A DNA stretch of 64,000 nucleotides, taken from positions 34,988 through 98,987 of the forward strand of contig NZ_QLTK01000027.1 of the NCBI RefSeq assembly GCF_003269035.1, given 5' to 3'. The stretch comes from Paraburkholderia bryophila (GTDB lineage: Bacteria > Pseudomonadota > Gammaproteobacteria > Burkholderiales > Burkholderiaceae). Shown piece by piece: positions 54,146 to 62,493 of this stretch. Position 1 is the first letter of the stretch; every line of letters begins with the position of its first letter. Both the position numbers and the translations under genes were made by a program. The notes beneath the pieces were generated by a model. The model was not told where the DNA came from, did not search any database, and saw nothing but the letters and a program-made list of their open reading frames with translations.

Positions 54146-55095
54146 GGCGCGATCCGCTCCGCCACACGCATCACGGCAGAACGGGCGCGCGGGTTGGCGG
54201 CGACTTCAGCGTCGCTCGCGAACACACGGCCGATGATTTTGAGCGGGGGGCTCGGCAGATCGACGGCGCGAATCGGCAGGCGGCGATCCACCTGCGGCGT
54301 ACTGGCGTGCGCCTGCAGGAATCGCTTGACGATCCGGTCCTCGAGCGAATGAAAGCTGATGACCACCAGCCGCCCCCCTTGCTCCAACAGCGCCAACGCT
54401 GCTTCTAAAACGACTTGCAGCTCCGCAAGCTCTTGATTGATGTGAATCCGTATAGCTTGAAAGGTGCGGGTTGCCGGATCCTTGCCCTTCTCACGGGTCT
54501 TGACGACGTTAGCCACGATTTGGGCAAGCTCGCCCGTGCTGACGAGAGGCCCAAGACGGTCGGACTCTGCCCGGCGAGCAACAAGCGCCTTTGCAATCTG
54601 AAAAGCAAACCGTTCTTCCCCATAATCTCGTATTACCTCCGTCAGTTCCTGCACCGTGGCCCGCGCCAGCCAGTCAGCCGCGGATTCGCCGCGCGTCGGG
54701 TCCATGCGCATGTCGAGCGGGCCGTCGGCGCGGAAGCTGAAGCCCCGCTCCGGATCGTCGATTTGCGGCGACGATATGCCCAGATCCAGCAAGATGCCCG
54801 ACACCCGCCCTACGCCACGCTCCGCAACCGCGGCGCGCAGTGAAGCAAAACTCTCATGCACGATGCTGAAGCGCGGATCGGCGATCTGCTGCGCCGTGGC
54901 GATGGCGAGCGGGTCTTTGTCGAACGCGATCAGACGCCCCGACTCGGCCAGCTTCTCCAACACCAGGCGGCTGTGCCCACCGCGCCCGAACGTGCCGTCC
55001 ACATAAACGCCGTCCGCGCGATTCACCAGCGCGTCGACCGCTTCATCCAGCAGCACCGTGCGATGCTGCAATTCGTTTCCCATCGCAGGTGCCAT
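54142..55095 (-). CDS. rsmH: 16S rRNA (cytosine1402-N4)-methyltransferase RsmH (MraW)
   Basis: RsmH methylates C1402 of 16S rRNA. The 317-residue protein has HRTVLLDEAVDALV, the SAM-binding VDGTFGRGGHSRLVL, LLDLGISSPQIDDPERGFSF, DMRMDP and the C-terminal FHSLEDRIVKRF segment. The internal segment at about 54370-54650 uses codons unusual for the neighbours (ATA, CGA, GGG, TTA, CTT, GTT), suggesting a recombined patch, although the protein reads normally. The start could be at 55095 or at the ATG 12 bases later (MGNELQHRT). Confidence 0.95.
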   Translation of the reverse strand: MAPAMGNELQHRTVLLDEAVDALVNRADGVYVDGTFGRGGHSRLVLEKLAESGRLIAFDKDPLAIATAQQIADPRFSIVHESFASLRAAVAERGVGRVSGILLDLGISSPQIDDPERGFSFRADGPLDMRMDPTRGESAADWLARATVQELTEVIRDYGEERFAFQIAKALVARRAESDRLGPLVSTGELAQIVANVVKTREKGKDPATRTFQAIRIHINQELAELQVVLEAALALLEQGGRLVVISFHSLEDRIVKRFLQAHASTPQVDRRLPIRAVDLPSPPLKIIGRVFASDAEVAANPRARSAVMRVAERIAP

Positions 55096-55110
55096 ATATG
55101 TAAGCCGCGA

Positions 55111-55539
55111 TCAGAACGTGAAATTCTTTAACGCTTCGGGCATGCCCTCGGCGATGGCCGCCTGTTCCTTCGCGGCGTAAATCTGTGCGTCCCACAGCTC
55201 GAAGTGACGGCCCATTCCGAGCAGGTTCACTTCTTTTTCCAATGCGCCAGCCGCGCGCAATTCCGGCGACACGAGCACGCGCCCGGCACCGTCCATATCC
55301 ACATCCATTGCATTGCCGAGAAAAATGCGCTTCCACCAGGCCGCGTTCATCGGCAGCTTGTCGACCTTGTCGCGGAAGATCTCCCATTCCGGGCGCGGAA
55401 AGAGCAACAGGCAGCCGTCCGGGTGCTTGGTGATCGTCACCCGGCCCTCTGCCTGTGTTTGCAGCGCATCCCGATAGCGAGAGGGGATCGACATCCGCCC
55501 TTTCGCATCGAGCGTCAGCGCCGACGCCCCTTGGAACAC
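55111..55539 (-). CDS. mraZ: Transcriptional regulator MraZ
   Basis: MraZ is an AbrB-like DNA-binding protein that controls the dcw cluster. From a GTG start it is 142 residues, the usual family length. The start VFQGASALTLDAKGRMSIPS is preceded by GGGGAGAG at good spacing; the 16 residues encoded upstream are not MraZ-like. Both SpoVT/AbrB-type repeats are visible (SALTLDAKGRMSIPSRYR and DVDMDGAGRVLVSPELR). It is the first gene of the cluster. Four tandem 10-bp repeats upstream resemble MraZ boxes, implying autoregulation. Confidence 0.95.
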   Translation of the reverse strand: MFQGASALTLDAKGRMSIPSRYRDALQTQAEGRVTITKHPDGCLLLFPRPEWEIFRDKVDKLPMNAAWWKRIFLGNAMDVDMDGAGRVLVSPELRAAGALEKEVNLLGMGRHFELWDAQIYAAKEQAAIAEGMPEALKNFTF

Positions 55540-55599
55540 TTCGCTCTCCCCTGTCGACCCGAGTGATGGACTCCGGCCCCATGCCACTGATTGCTGTCG

Positions 55600-55617
55600 C
55601 GGCGCTTTTTTGCGCCG
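55600..55617 (-). promoter_or_regulatory. Leader hairpin before mraZ
   Basis: Arms CGGCGC (55600-55605) and GCGCCG (55612-55617) flank six T on the plus strand. In the minus-strand transcript this is a six-base GC stem with an A-only loop in the mraZ leader. It has no U-run after it, so it is not a standard terminator; its role is unknown. Confidence 0.35.
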
Positions 55618-55658
55618 GCTACCCGATTCGTGAAAATCTACCCCAAACCACCCGTGAG

Positions 55659-55698
55659 ATCACACAAAAATACACTTTCTCACACTGTCTCCCACTTT
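55659..55698 (-). promoter_or_regulatory. Predicted MraZ operator of four tandem decamers
   Basis: Read on the minus strand, four consecutive 10-base units are AAAGTGGGAG, ACAGTGTGAG, AAAGTGTATT and TTTGTGTGAT. They share the GTG(T/G) core at exactly 10-bp spacing, as described for MraZ boxes (TGGGN repeats in E. coli, AAAGTG repeats in mycoplasmas). The first unit overlaps the predicted -10 element, so binding should repress mraZ and the cluster. The fourth unit is the weakest. Confidence 0.8.
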
Positions 55699-55722
55699 AG
55701 AGTAACGCTAAAGAGGGGTCAA
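55694..55722 (-). promoter_or_regulatory. Predicted promoter of the dcw cluster (Pmra)
   Basis: On the minus strand a -35 TTGACC (55722-55717), a 17-base spacer and a -10 TAAAGT (55699-55694) precede mraZ. The start would be near 55687, leaving a leader of about 148 nt. The -10 is embedded in the first of the MraZ-like repeats. TTGACC matches consensus at five of six positions, TAAAGT at four of six. Confidence 0.65.
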
Positions 55723-56028
55723 GGGAGATAACCGCTTTTCGAACGAATTTTGTTTGTTAGAACAAGGACTTAGCGCGAGACCTTCACGTCAGACATAAAA
55801 CGGAAAACCGTTATAAATGAATGAGCTAGTGCAACTTGTGAAGGTGATACGTGAAAAGTGCGAGGGAACAGCGTGGAATGTAAGAGATCGTCAAGCAGGA
55901 TTGGGGGATGGCGGCGGGGTTTTCCGCGACTTCTGGCGGACGACGCGCGAGGCGCCGTCCCACTTCCGGTCTTGCGTTCTGCCGGGGTGCATTTTCTGCG
56001 TTGAACCCCGGTTTCGCATTGATATGCT

Positions 56029-56667
56029 CTATATGTAATAGGCAGTGCGCGTCATGACTTTCGATACCGCGCGCATCAGCGCACGCACGGGCAACGGCAA
56101 CTCGATACCGCCGGCGTCCATCGCGGCTTTGCCGTGCTCGGCTTCATCCACGCGCATCTGCTCGACGATGGCGCGCGACTCGTGGTCGGCCGCCGGCAAC
56201 TGATCCAGATGGCTATCCAGATGCTGCTCCACCTGACGCTCGGTTTCCGCCATGAAGCCGAGGCTCACGCGGTCGCCCAGACGGCCGGCCGCGAGACCGA
56301 TCGCCAGCGCGCCGGTGTACCAGACCGGGTTCAACAGACTCGGGCGCGAATCCAGCGCTTCGAGGCGCTTCGCGGTCCATGCGAGGTGATCTTCTTCCTC
56401 GATGGCCGCGTGCATGAACACGGCTCGCAATGAAGGAGACCTGGTGGCAAGTTTTTGCGCTTGATAAAGCGCCTGTGCGCACACCTCGCCGACATGGTTC
56501 ACGCGCATCAGTCCGGCGGCATGCGCGCGCTCCGCCGGTGAGAGCTCGGGCACCTCGCCACTCACCGATGATTCTTGCGGAACCGGTAACGGACGACTCA
56601 TCCGCGACACGCCGGTCATTGAGCGTAAACCCCGATCAAACTCGCTAATCAACTCGTCCAGAAACAT
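56029..56667 (-). CDS. coq7: 2-nonaprenyl-3-methyl-6-methoxy-1,4-benzoquinol hydroxylase Coq7
   Basis: Coq7 is a di-iron monooxygenase that hydroxylates demethoxyubiquinol in ubiquinone synthesis. The 212-residue protein shows the metal ligands: Glu 61 (NHVGEVCAQALY), the ExxH at 91-94 (EEEDH), Glu 143 (ETERQVEQH) and the second ExxH at 175-178 (EAEH). The N-terminal 45 residues are a variable arm. It is oriented like the dcw cluster but separated from mraZ by 489 bp. Function is well supported by the full ligand set. Confidence 0.95.
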   Translation of the reverse strand: MFLDELISEFDRGLRSMTGVSRMSRPLPVPQESSVSGEVPELSPAERAHAAGLMRVNHVGEVCAQALYQAQKLATRSPSLRAVFMHAAIEEEDHLAWTAKRLEALDSRPSLLNPVWYTGALAIGLAAGRLGDRVSLGFMAETERQVEQHLDSHLDQLPAADHESRAIVEQMRVDEAEHGKAAMDAGGIELPLPVRALMRAVSKVMTRTAYYI

Positions 56668-56969
56668 TCAGCACTCCCTCATTCGACAGCCGCCACGACG
56701 AACCCGAAGGCCCGTGCGACAAGGCTTTGCGGGCGAAAAAACGCGCCACGAAAACCTTTAATCCGCATGATTTCGACGGCCAATTCCTGATTTTAGACCA
56801 TGTTGCGTAAACGAAACAGGAGCGTTCCAAGCCGTCTCGTTTTTCTTTGTGCCATGTATGCCTTTTGTTACATTACGTGCAACTTCTCGCGAAGTTGGAC
56901 AAGCAAGGCCTCAACGCTAGACAAATATTCGCCTTGTACAAAAGATTCGTAATCCTTGGAGATCATTCG
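56668..56969. other. Divergent intergenic region between coq7 and the porin gene
   Basis: The 302-bp gap contains AT-rich stretches, presumably promoters for both genes. A weak -35/-10 pair for the porin is TTGGAC (56895-56900), a 17-base spacer, then TAGACA (56918-56923). The inverted repeat AACTTC-TCGC-GAAGTT (56881-56896) touches this -35. A good GGAG Shine-Dalgarno lies before the porin ATG. No gene is seen here. Confidence 0.45.
56881..56896. promoter_or_regulatory. Inverted repeat upstream of the porin gene
   Basis: Six-base arms AACTTC and GAAGTT flank TCGC, a perfect inverted repeat overlapping the proposed porin -35. It may be an operator; the protein that binds it is not known. Confidence 0.35.
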
Positions 56970-58157
56970 ATGAAAAAGTCGCTTCTCGCTCTCGCAGCAC
57001 TGGGCGCATTCGCAGGCGTCGCACATGCGCAGAGCAGCGTGACCCTGTACGGCATTATTGATGAAGGCTTCAACATCAACACCAACGCGGGTGGCAAGCA
57101 CCTGTACAACCTGTCCAGCGGCGTTCTGCAAGGCTCGCGTTTCGGCCTGCGCGGCACGGAAGATCTGGGCGGCGGTCTGAAGGCAATCTTCGTGTTGGAA
57201 AACGGCTTTGACGTGAACAGCGGCAAGCTGGGTCAAGGCGGCCTGATGTTCGGTCGTCAAGCTTACGTTGGCCTGTCGAGCCAGTTCGGCACGGTCACGT
57301 TGGGTCGTCAGTACGACTCCGTGGTCGACTACGTCGGTCCGCTGGAAGTCGGCGACCAGTGGGGCGGCTACATCGCTGCTCACCCGGGCGACCTCGACAA
57401 CTTCAACAACGCGTACCGCACCAACAACACGGTCAAGTACACGAGCGCAAACTACGGCGGCCTGACGTTCGGCGGCACGTACAGCTTCGGCGGTGTTGCA
57501 GGCAACGTTACGTCGAACCAGATCTGGTCGTTGGGCGCTGGCTACAACAACGGTCCTCTCGTTTTGGGCGTTGGTTACTTGAACGCACGCACCCCGTCGG
57601 CTTCGGGTGGCCTGTTCAACGACAGCGGCACGACGCAGACCGCAGCGCAAAACATCGGCGCCCAGTCGCCGGTTTACGCTGGCTTCGCATCGGCTAACAC
57701 GTACCAAGTCATCGGTGCGGGCGGCGCATACACGTTCGGGGCAGCAACGATCGGCGCAACGTACTCGAACATCCGCTTCGGCAACCTGGCTTCGTCGTTC
57801 ACGGCGCCGGCTCTGGCGGCTTACAAGGGCCAATCGGCTACGCTCAACAACGCGGAACTCAACTTCAAGTATCAGTTGACCCCGGCGTTGCTGATCGGCG
57901 CTGCATACGACTACACGCGCGGCGTGGAAATCGGTGGCGCATCGCGCGCTCAATACCACCAAGGCGCGATCGGCGTGGACTACTTCCTGTCGAAGCGTAC
58001 GGACGTGTACGTGACGGGTGTGTACCAACACGCTGTGGGCGACACGCTGAATGCAGCGGGCCAAACGGTCACTGCAACGGCTGCCATCAACGGCCTGACG
58101 CCTTCGTCGAACCAGAACCAGCTCACGGCTCGCATCGGCATCCGTCACAAGTTCTAA
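56970..58157 (+). CDS. Outer-membrane general porin (Gram-negative porin, OpcP/Omp38-like)
   Basis: The 395-residue protein has a signal peptide MKKSLLALAALGAFAGVAHA cleaved before QSS. A beta-barrel porin follows, with the typical SVTLYGIIDEGFN start, GSRFGLRGTEDLGGGLKAIFVLE in pieces, RQAYVGLSSQFGTVTLGRQYD and the C-terminal LTARIGIRHKF ending in Phe. This is the trimeric general diffusion porin class of Burkholderia. Codon use is strongly biased to a few codons (AAC, GGC, GTT), as for highly expressed genes. GGAG lies eight bases before the ATG and a terminator follows closely. Which porin subtype it is cannot be settled here. Confidence 0.93.
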   Translation: MKKSLLALAALGAFAGVAHAQSSVTLYGIIDEGFNINTNAGGKHLYNLSSGVLQGSRFGLRGTEDLGGGLKAIFVLENGFDVNSGKLGQGGLMFGRQAYVGLSSQFGTVTLGRQYDSVVDYVGPLEVGDQWGGYIAAHPGDLDNFNNAYRTNNTVKYTSANYGGLTFGGTYSFGGVAGNVTSNQIWSLGAGYNNGPLVLGVGYLNARTPSASGGLFNDSGTTQTAAQNIGAQSPVYAGFASANTYQVIGAGGAYTFGAATIGATYSNIRFGNLASSFTAPALAAYKGQSATLNNAELNFKYQLTPALLIGAAYDYTRGVEIGGASRAQYHQGAIGVDYFLSKRTDVYVTGVYQHAVGDTLNAAGQTVTATAAINGLTPSSNQNQLTARIGIRHKF

Positions 58158-58183
58158 TAAGTCGTAACAAAGCAGTCTGCCTC

Positions 58184-58209
58184 AAAGGCGCCTTCGGGCG
58201 CCTTTTTTT
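58184..58209 (+). terminator. Intrinsic terminator of the porin gene
   Basis: Arms AAAGGCGCC and GGCGCCTTT around a TTCG loop are followed by a T-run, 26 bases after the porin stop. A textbook rho-independent terminator on the plus strand. Confidence 0.9.
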
Positions 58210-58276
58210 ATGGCGAGGACGTGCGCTGCAACAGGTCACGTTTGGGACTGTCCGTTCCGGGGCAGACGGTTTGACG

Positions 58277-58310
58277 AAAAAAAAGCCCGACAGAATTTCG
58301 TCTGCCGGGC
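58277..58310 (-). terminator. Intrinsic terminator of fadD
   Basis: On the minus strand a nine-base stem (GCCCGGCAG with CTGTCGGGC, one G-U type pair) is followed by a run of eight T. It lies about 105 bases after the fadD stop and would end the fadD transcript. Confidence 0.75.
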
Positions 58311-58415
58311 CTTTCTGTCTCTTGCTTTATTACCTGGCTCTGGCGGGCAAGCCTTGCTTCGATTCGCGTTGCGCGCGCGTCCGCTTGTGCCCGCCGTTCG
58401 CTTGTTGCTTGCCGC

Positions 58416-60089
58416 TTATGCCCGGCCGTCGCGCAACTCACGGCGCAAAATCTTGCCGACGTTGCTCTTCGGCAGTTCCGTGCGGAACTCGACGATCTTC
58501 GGTCGCTTATAGCCGGTCAACTGCGTCTTGCAGTACGCGAAAATGTCCGCATCGGTGAGTGCCTGATCTTTCTTCACGACAAACAGTTTCACCGCTTCGC
58601 CCGAATGCTGGTCGGGGACACCGACCGCCGCGACTTCAAACACACCCGGCAGTTTCGCGACCACATCTTCGATCTCGTTCGGATAGACGTTGAAGCCGGA
58701 CACGAGAATCATGTCCTTCTTGCGGTCCACGATCTTGACGAAGCCGCCTTCGTTCATGAAACCCACGTCGCCGGATTTGAAGAAGCCGTCCGGTGTCATG
58801 ACCTTCGCCGTTTCGTCCGGCCGGTTCCAGTAACCGGCCATCACCTGCGGCCCACGGATGCAGATTTCTCCCGGTTGGCCGAGCGGCACTTCGTGGCCTT
58901 CGTCGTCGCGAATCGAAATTTCGGTCGACGGCAGCGGCAAGCCGATCGTCCCACTGTATTCCGTCACGCTCACCGGATTGCAGGTCACGCATGGCGACGT
59001 TTCCGACAAGCCGTAGCCTTCGATAATCGGCGTGTGCGTGTGCTCGTACCAGCGCTTGGCTACCGCCTCCTGCACCGCCATACCGCCGCCGTTCGCCGCG
59101 AGCAGTTTCGAGAAATCGAGCTTATGAAAATCCGGGCTGTTCAGCATCGCGTTATAGAGCGTGTTGACCGCCGGAATCGTATTGATCTGGTAGCCCTGCA
59201 GCGCCTTGATCATGCCGGGGATATCGCGCGGATTCGGAATCAGCACGCCGAGGCCGCCGGTACGGATTGTCAGCAGTCCGCAAACGGTCAGCGCGAACAC
59301 GTGATAAAGCGGCAGCGCCACGACGGTGATGAACTGGTCGATATCCGTGCGGCCGGCGCGAACCGGCTCGAGCCAGATCTCCGATTGCAGCACGTTGGCG
59401 ATCAGATTCCGGTGCAGCAGCGTCGCGCCCTTGGCCACGCCGGTCGTGCCGCCGGTGTACTGGAGAAATGCGACGTCGTCCGGGCCTTGCTGAACCGGCT
59501 TGAAGCTTTGCCGGCCACCTTCGGCGATCGCCGTGTTGAACTTGACGTGGCCCGGCAGGCTCCAGGCCGGCACCATCTTCTTGACCCGGCGCACGACGAA
59601 GTTGACCAGCGAGCCTTTGATGCCCATCAAGTCGCCCATCGCCGCAACGACAATGTGCTTGACCGCGGTATTACCCACGATAGCCTGCAGCGTCACCGCG
59701 AAATTCTCGAGCAGAATGATCGCTTCAGCGCCGCTGTCCTTGAGCTGATGCTCGAGCTCGCGCGGTGTGTAAAGCGGGTTCACGTTCACGACCACGTAAC
59801 CGGCGCGCAAGACGGCGGCAATCGCCACCGGATATTGCAGCACGTTCGGCATCATGATCGCGATGCGCGAGCCGCGCGCGAGACCCTTCGACTGAAACCA
59901 CGCAGCCAGTTTGCGCGAGAGCGTGTCGAGCTCGCCGTAACTGATCTGCTTGCCCATGCAGACGAACGCCGGTTTGGCGCGATGGTCGCGGAAGGCTTCT
60001 TCGAGCAGGTCGGCGACCGACGAATAGCGGGTCGGGTCGATCTCTGCGGGAACGCCGGGCGGATAGGATTTCAGCCAGATTTTGTCCAT
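58416..60089 (-). CDS. fadD: Long-chain fatty-acid-CoA ligase FadD
   Basis: FadD activates imported fatty acids to acyl-CoA for beta-oxidation. The 557-residue protein has the AMP-binding signature YTGGTTGVAKGA (about 209-220). VVALPLYHVFALTVC, EGYGLSETSPCV and the C-terminal FKSGDVGFMNEGGFVKIVDR and VSGFNVYPNEIEDVVA segments of the adenylate-forming family also fit. It ends with KSNVGKILRRELRD, which carries the catalytic lysine. A strong GGAGGAG precedes the ATG. FadD is supported by length and by close match to the long-chain subgroup rather than medium-chain enzymes. Confidence 0.92.
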   Translation of the reverse strand: MDKIWLKSYPPGVPAEIDPTRYSSVADLLEEAFRDHRAKPAFVCMGKQISYGELDTLSRKLAAWFQSKGLARGSRIAIMMPNVLQYPVAIAAVLRAGYVVVNVNPLYTPRELEHQLKDSGAEAIILLENFAVTLQAIVGNTAVKHIVVAAMGDLMGIKGSLVNFVVRRVKKMVPAWSLPGHVKFNTAIAEGGRQSFKPVQQGPDDVAFLQYTGGTTGVAKGATLLHRNLIANVLQSEIWLEPVRAGRTDIDQFITVVALPLYHVFALTVCGLLTIRTGGLGVLIPNPRDIPGMIKALQGYQINTIPAVNTLYNAMLNSPDFHKLDFSKLLAANGGGMAVQEAVAKRWYEHTHTPIIEGYGLSETSPCVTCNPVSVTEYSGTIGLPLPSTEISIRDDEGHEVPLGQPGEICIRGPQVMAGYWNRPDETAKVMTPDGFFKSGDVGFMNEGGFVKIVDRKKDMILVSGFNVYPNEIEDVVAKLPGVFEVAAVGVPDQHSGEAVKLFVVKKDQALTDADIFAYCKTQLTGYKRPKIVEFRTELPKSNVGKILRRELRDGRA

Positions 60090-60235
60090 GCAGCGTCTCC
60101 TCCTTTATTTTCGAATGGTCGTGCTAAAAACGCATCGTAGCATGGGCACCTCTGTGCTATTCGCGAAAAGCGCTGGGGTTAGACTGCGGCCTCGAACCTG
60201 TTTCGGCCAGCAGCGACGGGATGTTCGAGCGGGTG

Positions 60236-62314
60236 TCAGACGCGCTCGACTTCGACGAGGCAATCGTAGAACGTGGCCGATCCGCCCAGATCGGTGAGCG
60301 CCTGGCTGGTGACCTGGTTGGCATTACGGCCGTCCGGTGCGAGTTTTTTCCACCAGATCGACAGGCCGACGACAAGTCCCGCGCGCGCTTTGTCCGTGAC
60401 GCGAGCGCGCGCCTGCATCGAGCCGCGATCGTTGAAGATGCGCACCTGCGCACCGTCGACGATATCGCGCGACTGCGCATCCGCAGGGTGTATGTCCAGA
60501 TGCGGCTCGCCCTCGGTCGAACGCAGACTCTCGATATTGACGAACGTGCTGTTCAGGAAATTGCGCGCGGGCGGCGAAATCATCGCCAGCGGGTAGCGGG
60601 CTGCGAGCTCCGGCGCGCCGTCGGCGGATTCGTAGGGAGGCAGATAATCCGGCAGCGGGTCAAGTCCCTGCTGTGCGAGGCGCTCGCTGTAAAACTCGCA
60701 CTTGCCCGACGGCGTGCGGAAACCACCCTCGGCGAAAGGCGCGTCGGGCAAATTCAGCTTCGCCCAGCCGGCCTGCTTAAGCGTTTCCCAGCTCACGCCC
60801 TCGAGCGTTTTGTCTTGCCAGCGGAACGCAGCTCGCGCGATGGTTTCGTCGCTCTCGAACAGCGCGGGCTCGTCGAGGCCCATATGCCGCGCGAAGCCAC
60901 GGAAAATCTCCGTGTTCGGCCTCGCGTCGCCAACCGGTGCGATCGCCGGCAAGTTGACCATCACGTGCGTGTGGCCGTACGACTTATGCACGTCGAGGTG
61001 CTCGAGTTGCGTCGTGGCCGGCAACAGCAGATCGGCGTAGTCCGCAGTGTCGGTCTGGAAATGCTCCAACACGATCGTGAGCAGATCGTCGCGTGCAAAA
61101 CCCGCCGCAACGCGCTCCGAATCCGGTGCGACGGCCACCGGATTCGAGTTGTAAACGATGATGGCTTCGACCTTCGGACCGAAAGCAACGTCGCCACGAT
61201 GCAGCAATGCGTCGCCGATTGCGTTCATGTTGATGACGCGGCTCGGCTTGGCGGGCCAACCCGGCATCAGATCAGGACGTTGCAGCGCATGCGAGTCGAC
61301 CGGCGCCCAGCCGCCCGACGACAGCAGCGCACCGCCCGCGCGCTCGCGCCATGCGCCGGTTAGCGACGGCAGACTGGCAATCGCGCGCACGGCATTGCCA
61401 CCGCCGCGCACCCGCTGCAGCCCGTAGTTCATCCGGATCGCGGCCTTCTTCGTACTGCCGTAGAGTCGGGCAAGATCGACGATCACATGCTCGTCGATAC
61501 CGCAAATCTCCGCGACGCGCGATGGCGGATAGGTCAGCGCGCGCACCTTCAGTTCAGCGAAACCCATCGTATGTTCGGCGATGTACGCATGATCGAGCAG
61601 GTTCTCCGCGATCAACACGTTCATCATGCCGAGCGCCAGCGCGCCGTCGGTGCCGGGCTTCAGCGCAATGTGCTGGTGGCATTTTTCGGCGGTCAGCGAG
61701 CGATAGGGGTCGATCGCGATCAAACGGGCGCCCCGACGCTTGGCCTCCTGGGCGCGCGTCCAGAAATGCAGGTTCGAAGCGATCGGGTTGGAGCCCCAGA
61801 TCAGGATAATTTCGCTCTCGGCGAAGAATTCCGTCAGCATGCCGACGCTCGCGCCGTAGGTATATTTCAGCCCGGCTGCGCCAGCCGCGGCGCAGATCGT
61901 ACGGTCCAGCTGCGACGCGCCGAGTTTGTGGAAGAACCGTTGGGCAATGCTGTCGCCTTGAATCAGACCCATCGTGCCGGCGTAGCTGTACGGCAAAATC
62001 GCTTCCGGCGCGCGGCGGGCAATCTCGGACAGGCGGGCTGCGGCGAGTTCGAGCGCCTCATCCCAACTGATCGGCTCAAAACGGCCCTCGCCTTTGCGGC
62101 CGACGCGCTTCATTGGCGTAGTCAGACGACGCGGATGATGCACGCGCTCCGCATAGCGACTAACTTTGGTACACAACGCGCCTTGCGTGGGCGGATGATC
62201 GGGATCGCCGACCACCTTGATCGCCCGGCCGTCTTCGACGGAGACGCGCATCGCGCAGGTGTCCGGGCAATCGTGGGGACACACGGCACGGGCGAATTCA
62301 GTCGGAGCATTCAT
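60236..62314 (-). CDS. Molybdopterin-dependent oxidoreductase with 4Fe-4S site
   Basis: The 692-residue protein belongs to the DMSO-reductase-type molybdopterin family. Near the N-terminus it has a 4Fe-4S binding set CxxxCxxxC (CPHDCPDTC, cysteines at 12, 16 and 20) with a fourth Cys in GALCTKVSRY. The molybdopterin domain (LPYSYAGTMGLIQGDS, ILIWGSNPIASNLHFW, PGTDGALALGM) and the C-terminal MoCo-binding domain (LDIHPADAQ, DGAQVRIFNDRG) follow. No Tat signal is visible, so it is probably cytoplasmic. The start chosen gives MNAPTEFARAVCP; the upstream frame is not conserved. No partner subunit lies next to it, so its substrate is unknown. Confidence 0.85.
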   Translation of the reverse strand: MNAPTEFARAVCPHDCPDTCAMRVSVEDGRAIKVVGDPDHPPTQGALCTKVSRYAERVHHPRRLTTPMKRVGRKGEGRFEPISWDEALELAAARLSEIARRAPEAILPYSYAGTMGLIQGDSIAQRFFHKLGASQLDRTICAAAGAAGLKYTYGASVGMLTEFFAESEIILIWGSNPIASNLHFWTRAQEAKRRGARLIAIDPYRSLTAEKCHQHIALKPGTDGALALGMMNVLIAENLLDHAYIAEHTMGFAELKVRALTYPPSRVAEICGIDEHVIVDLARLYGSTKKAAIRMNYGLQRVRGGGNAVRAIASLPSLTGAWRERAGGALLSSGGWAPVDSHALQRPDLMPGWPAKPSRVINMNAIGDALLHRGDVAFGPKVEAIIVYNSNPVAVAPDSERVAAGFARDDLLTIVLEHFQTDTADYADLLLPATTQLEHLDVHKSYGHTHVMVNLPAIAPVGDARPNTEIFRGFARHMGLDEPALFESDETIARAAFRWQDKTLEGVSWETLKQAGWAKLNLPDAPFAEGGFRTPSGKCEFYSERLAQQGLDPLPDYLPPYESADGAPELAARYPLAMISPPARNFLNSTFVNIESLRSTEGEPHLDIHPADAQSRDIVDGAQVRIFNDRGSMQARARVTDKARAGLVVGLSIWWKKLAPDGRNANQVTSQALTDLGGSATFYDCLVEVERV

Positions 62315-62493
62315 GGTCGATCCGTCGAGGATAGCGGTGAGGCGATGCCGGATTTTATTACGTCCGTTAGCGGTTGACCTGCTTGGTGCCGCCAAAAATG
62401 CCTTCGGCGTAGAATCGTTTATCACCGTGCCCGGGTCACGTGACCCCGAGCGATCCCACGCAAGTCAAAGCACAAGCGCAACATCACTCCATC

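Larger units (their letters stand above)
55540..56028. other. Intergenic region upstream of mraZ and downstream of coq7
   Basis: This 489-bp gap contains the mraZ promoter, its operator and a leader of about 148 nt. Beyond the promoter (from about 55725) the sequence is AT-richer and carries a short plus-strand open frame (55817-56038, 73 codons) with no recognisable family or good start context. The palindrome AACGGAAAACCGTT lies near 55800. Beyond that I see nothing convincing. Confidence 0.5.

Noticed and set aside
55817..56038. 73-codon open frame between mraZ and coq7
   Set aside because: No recognisable family, weak start context, and composition not clearly coding.
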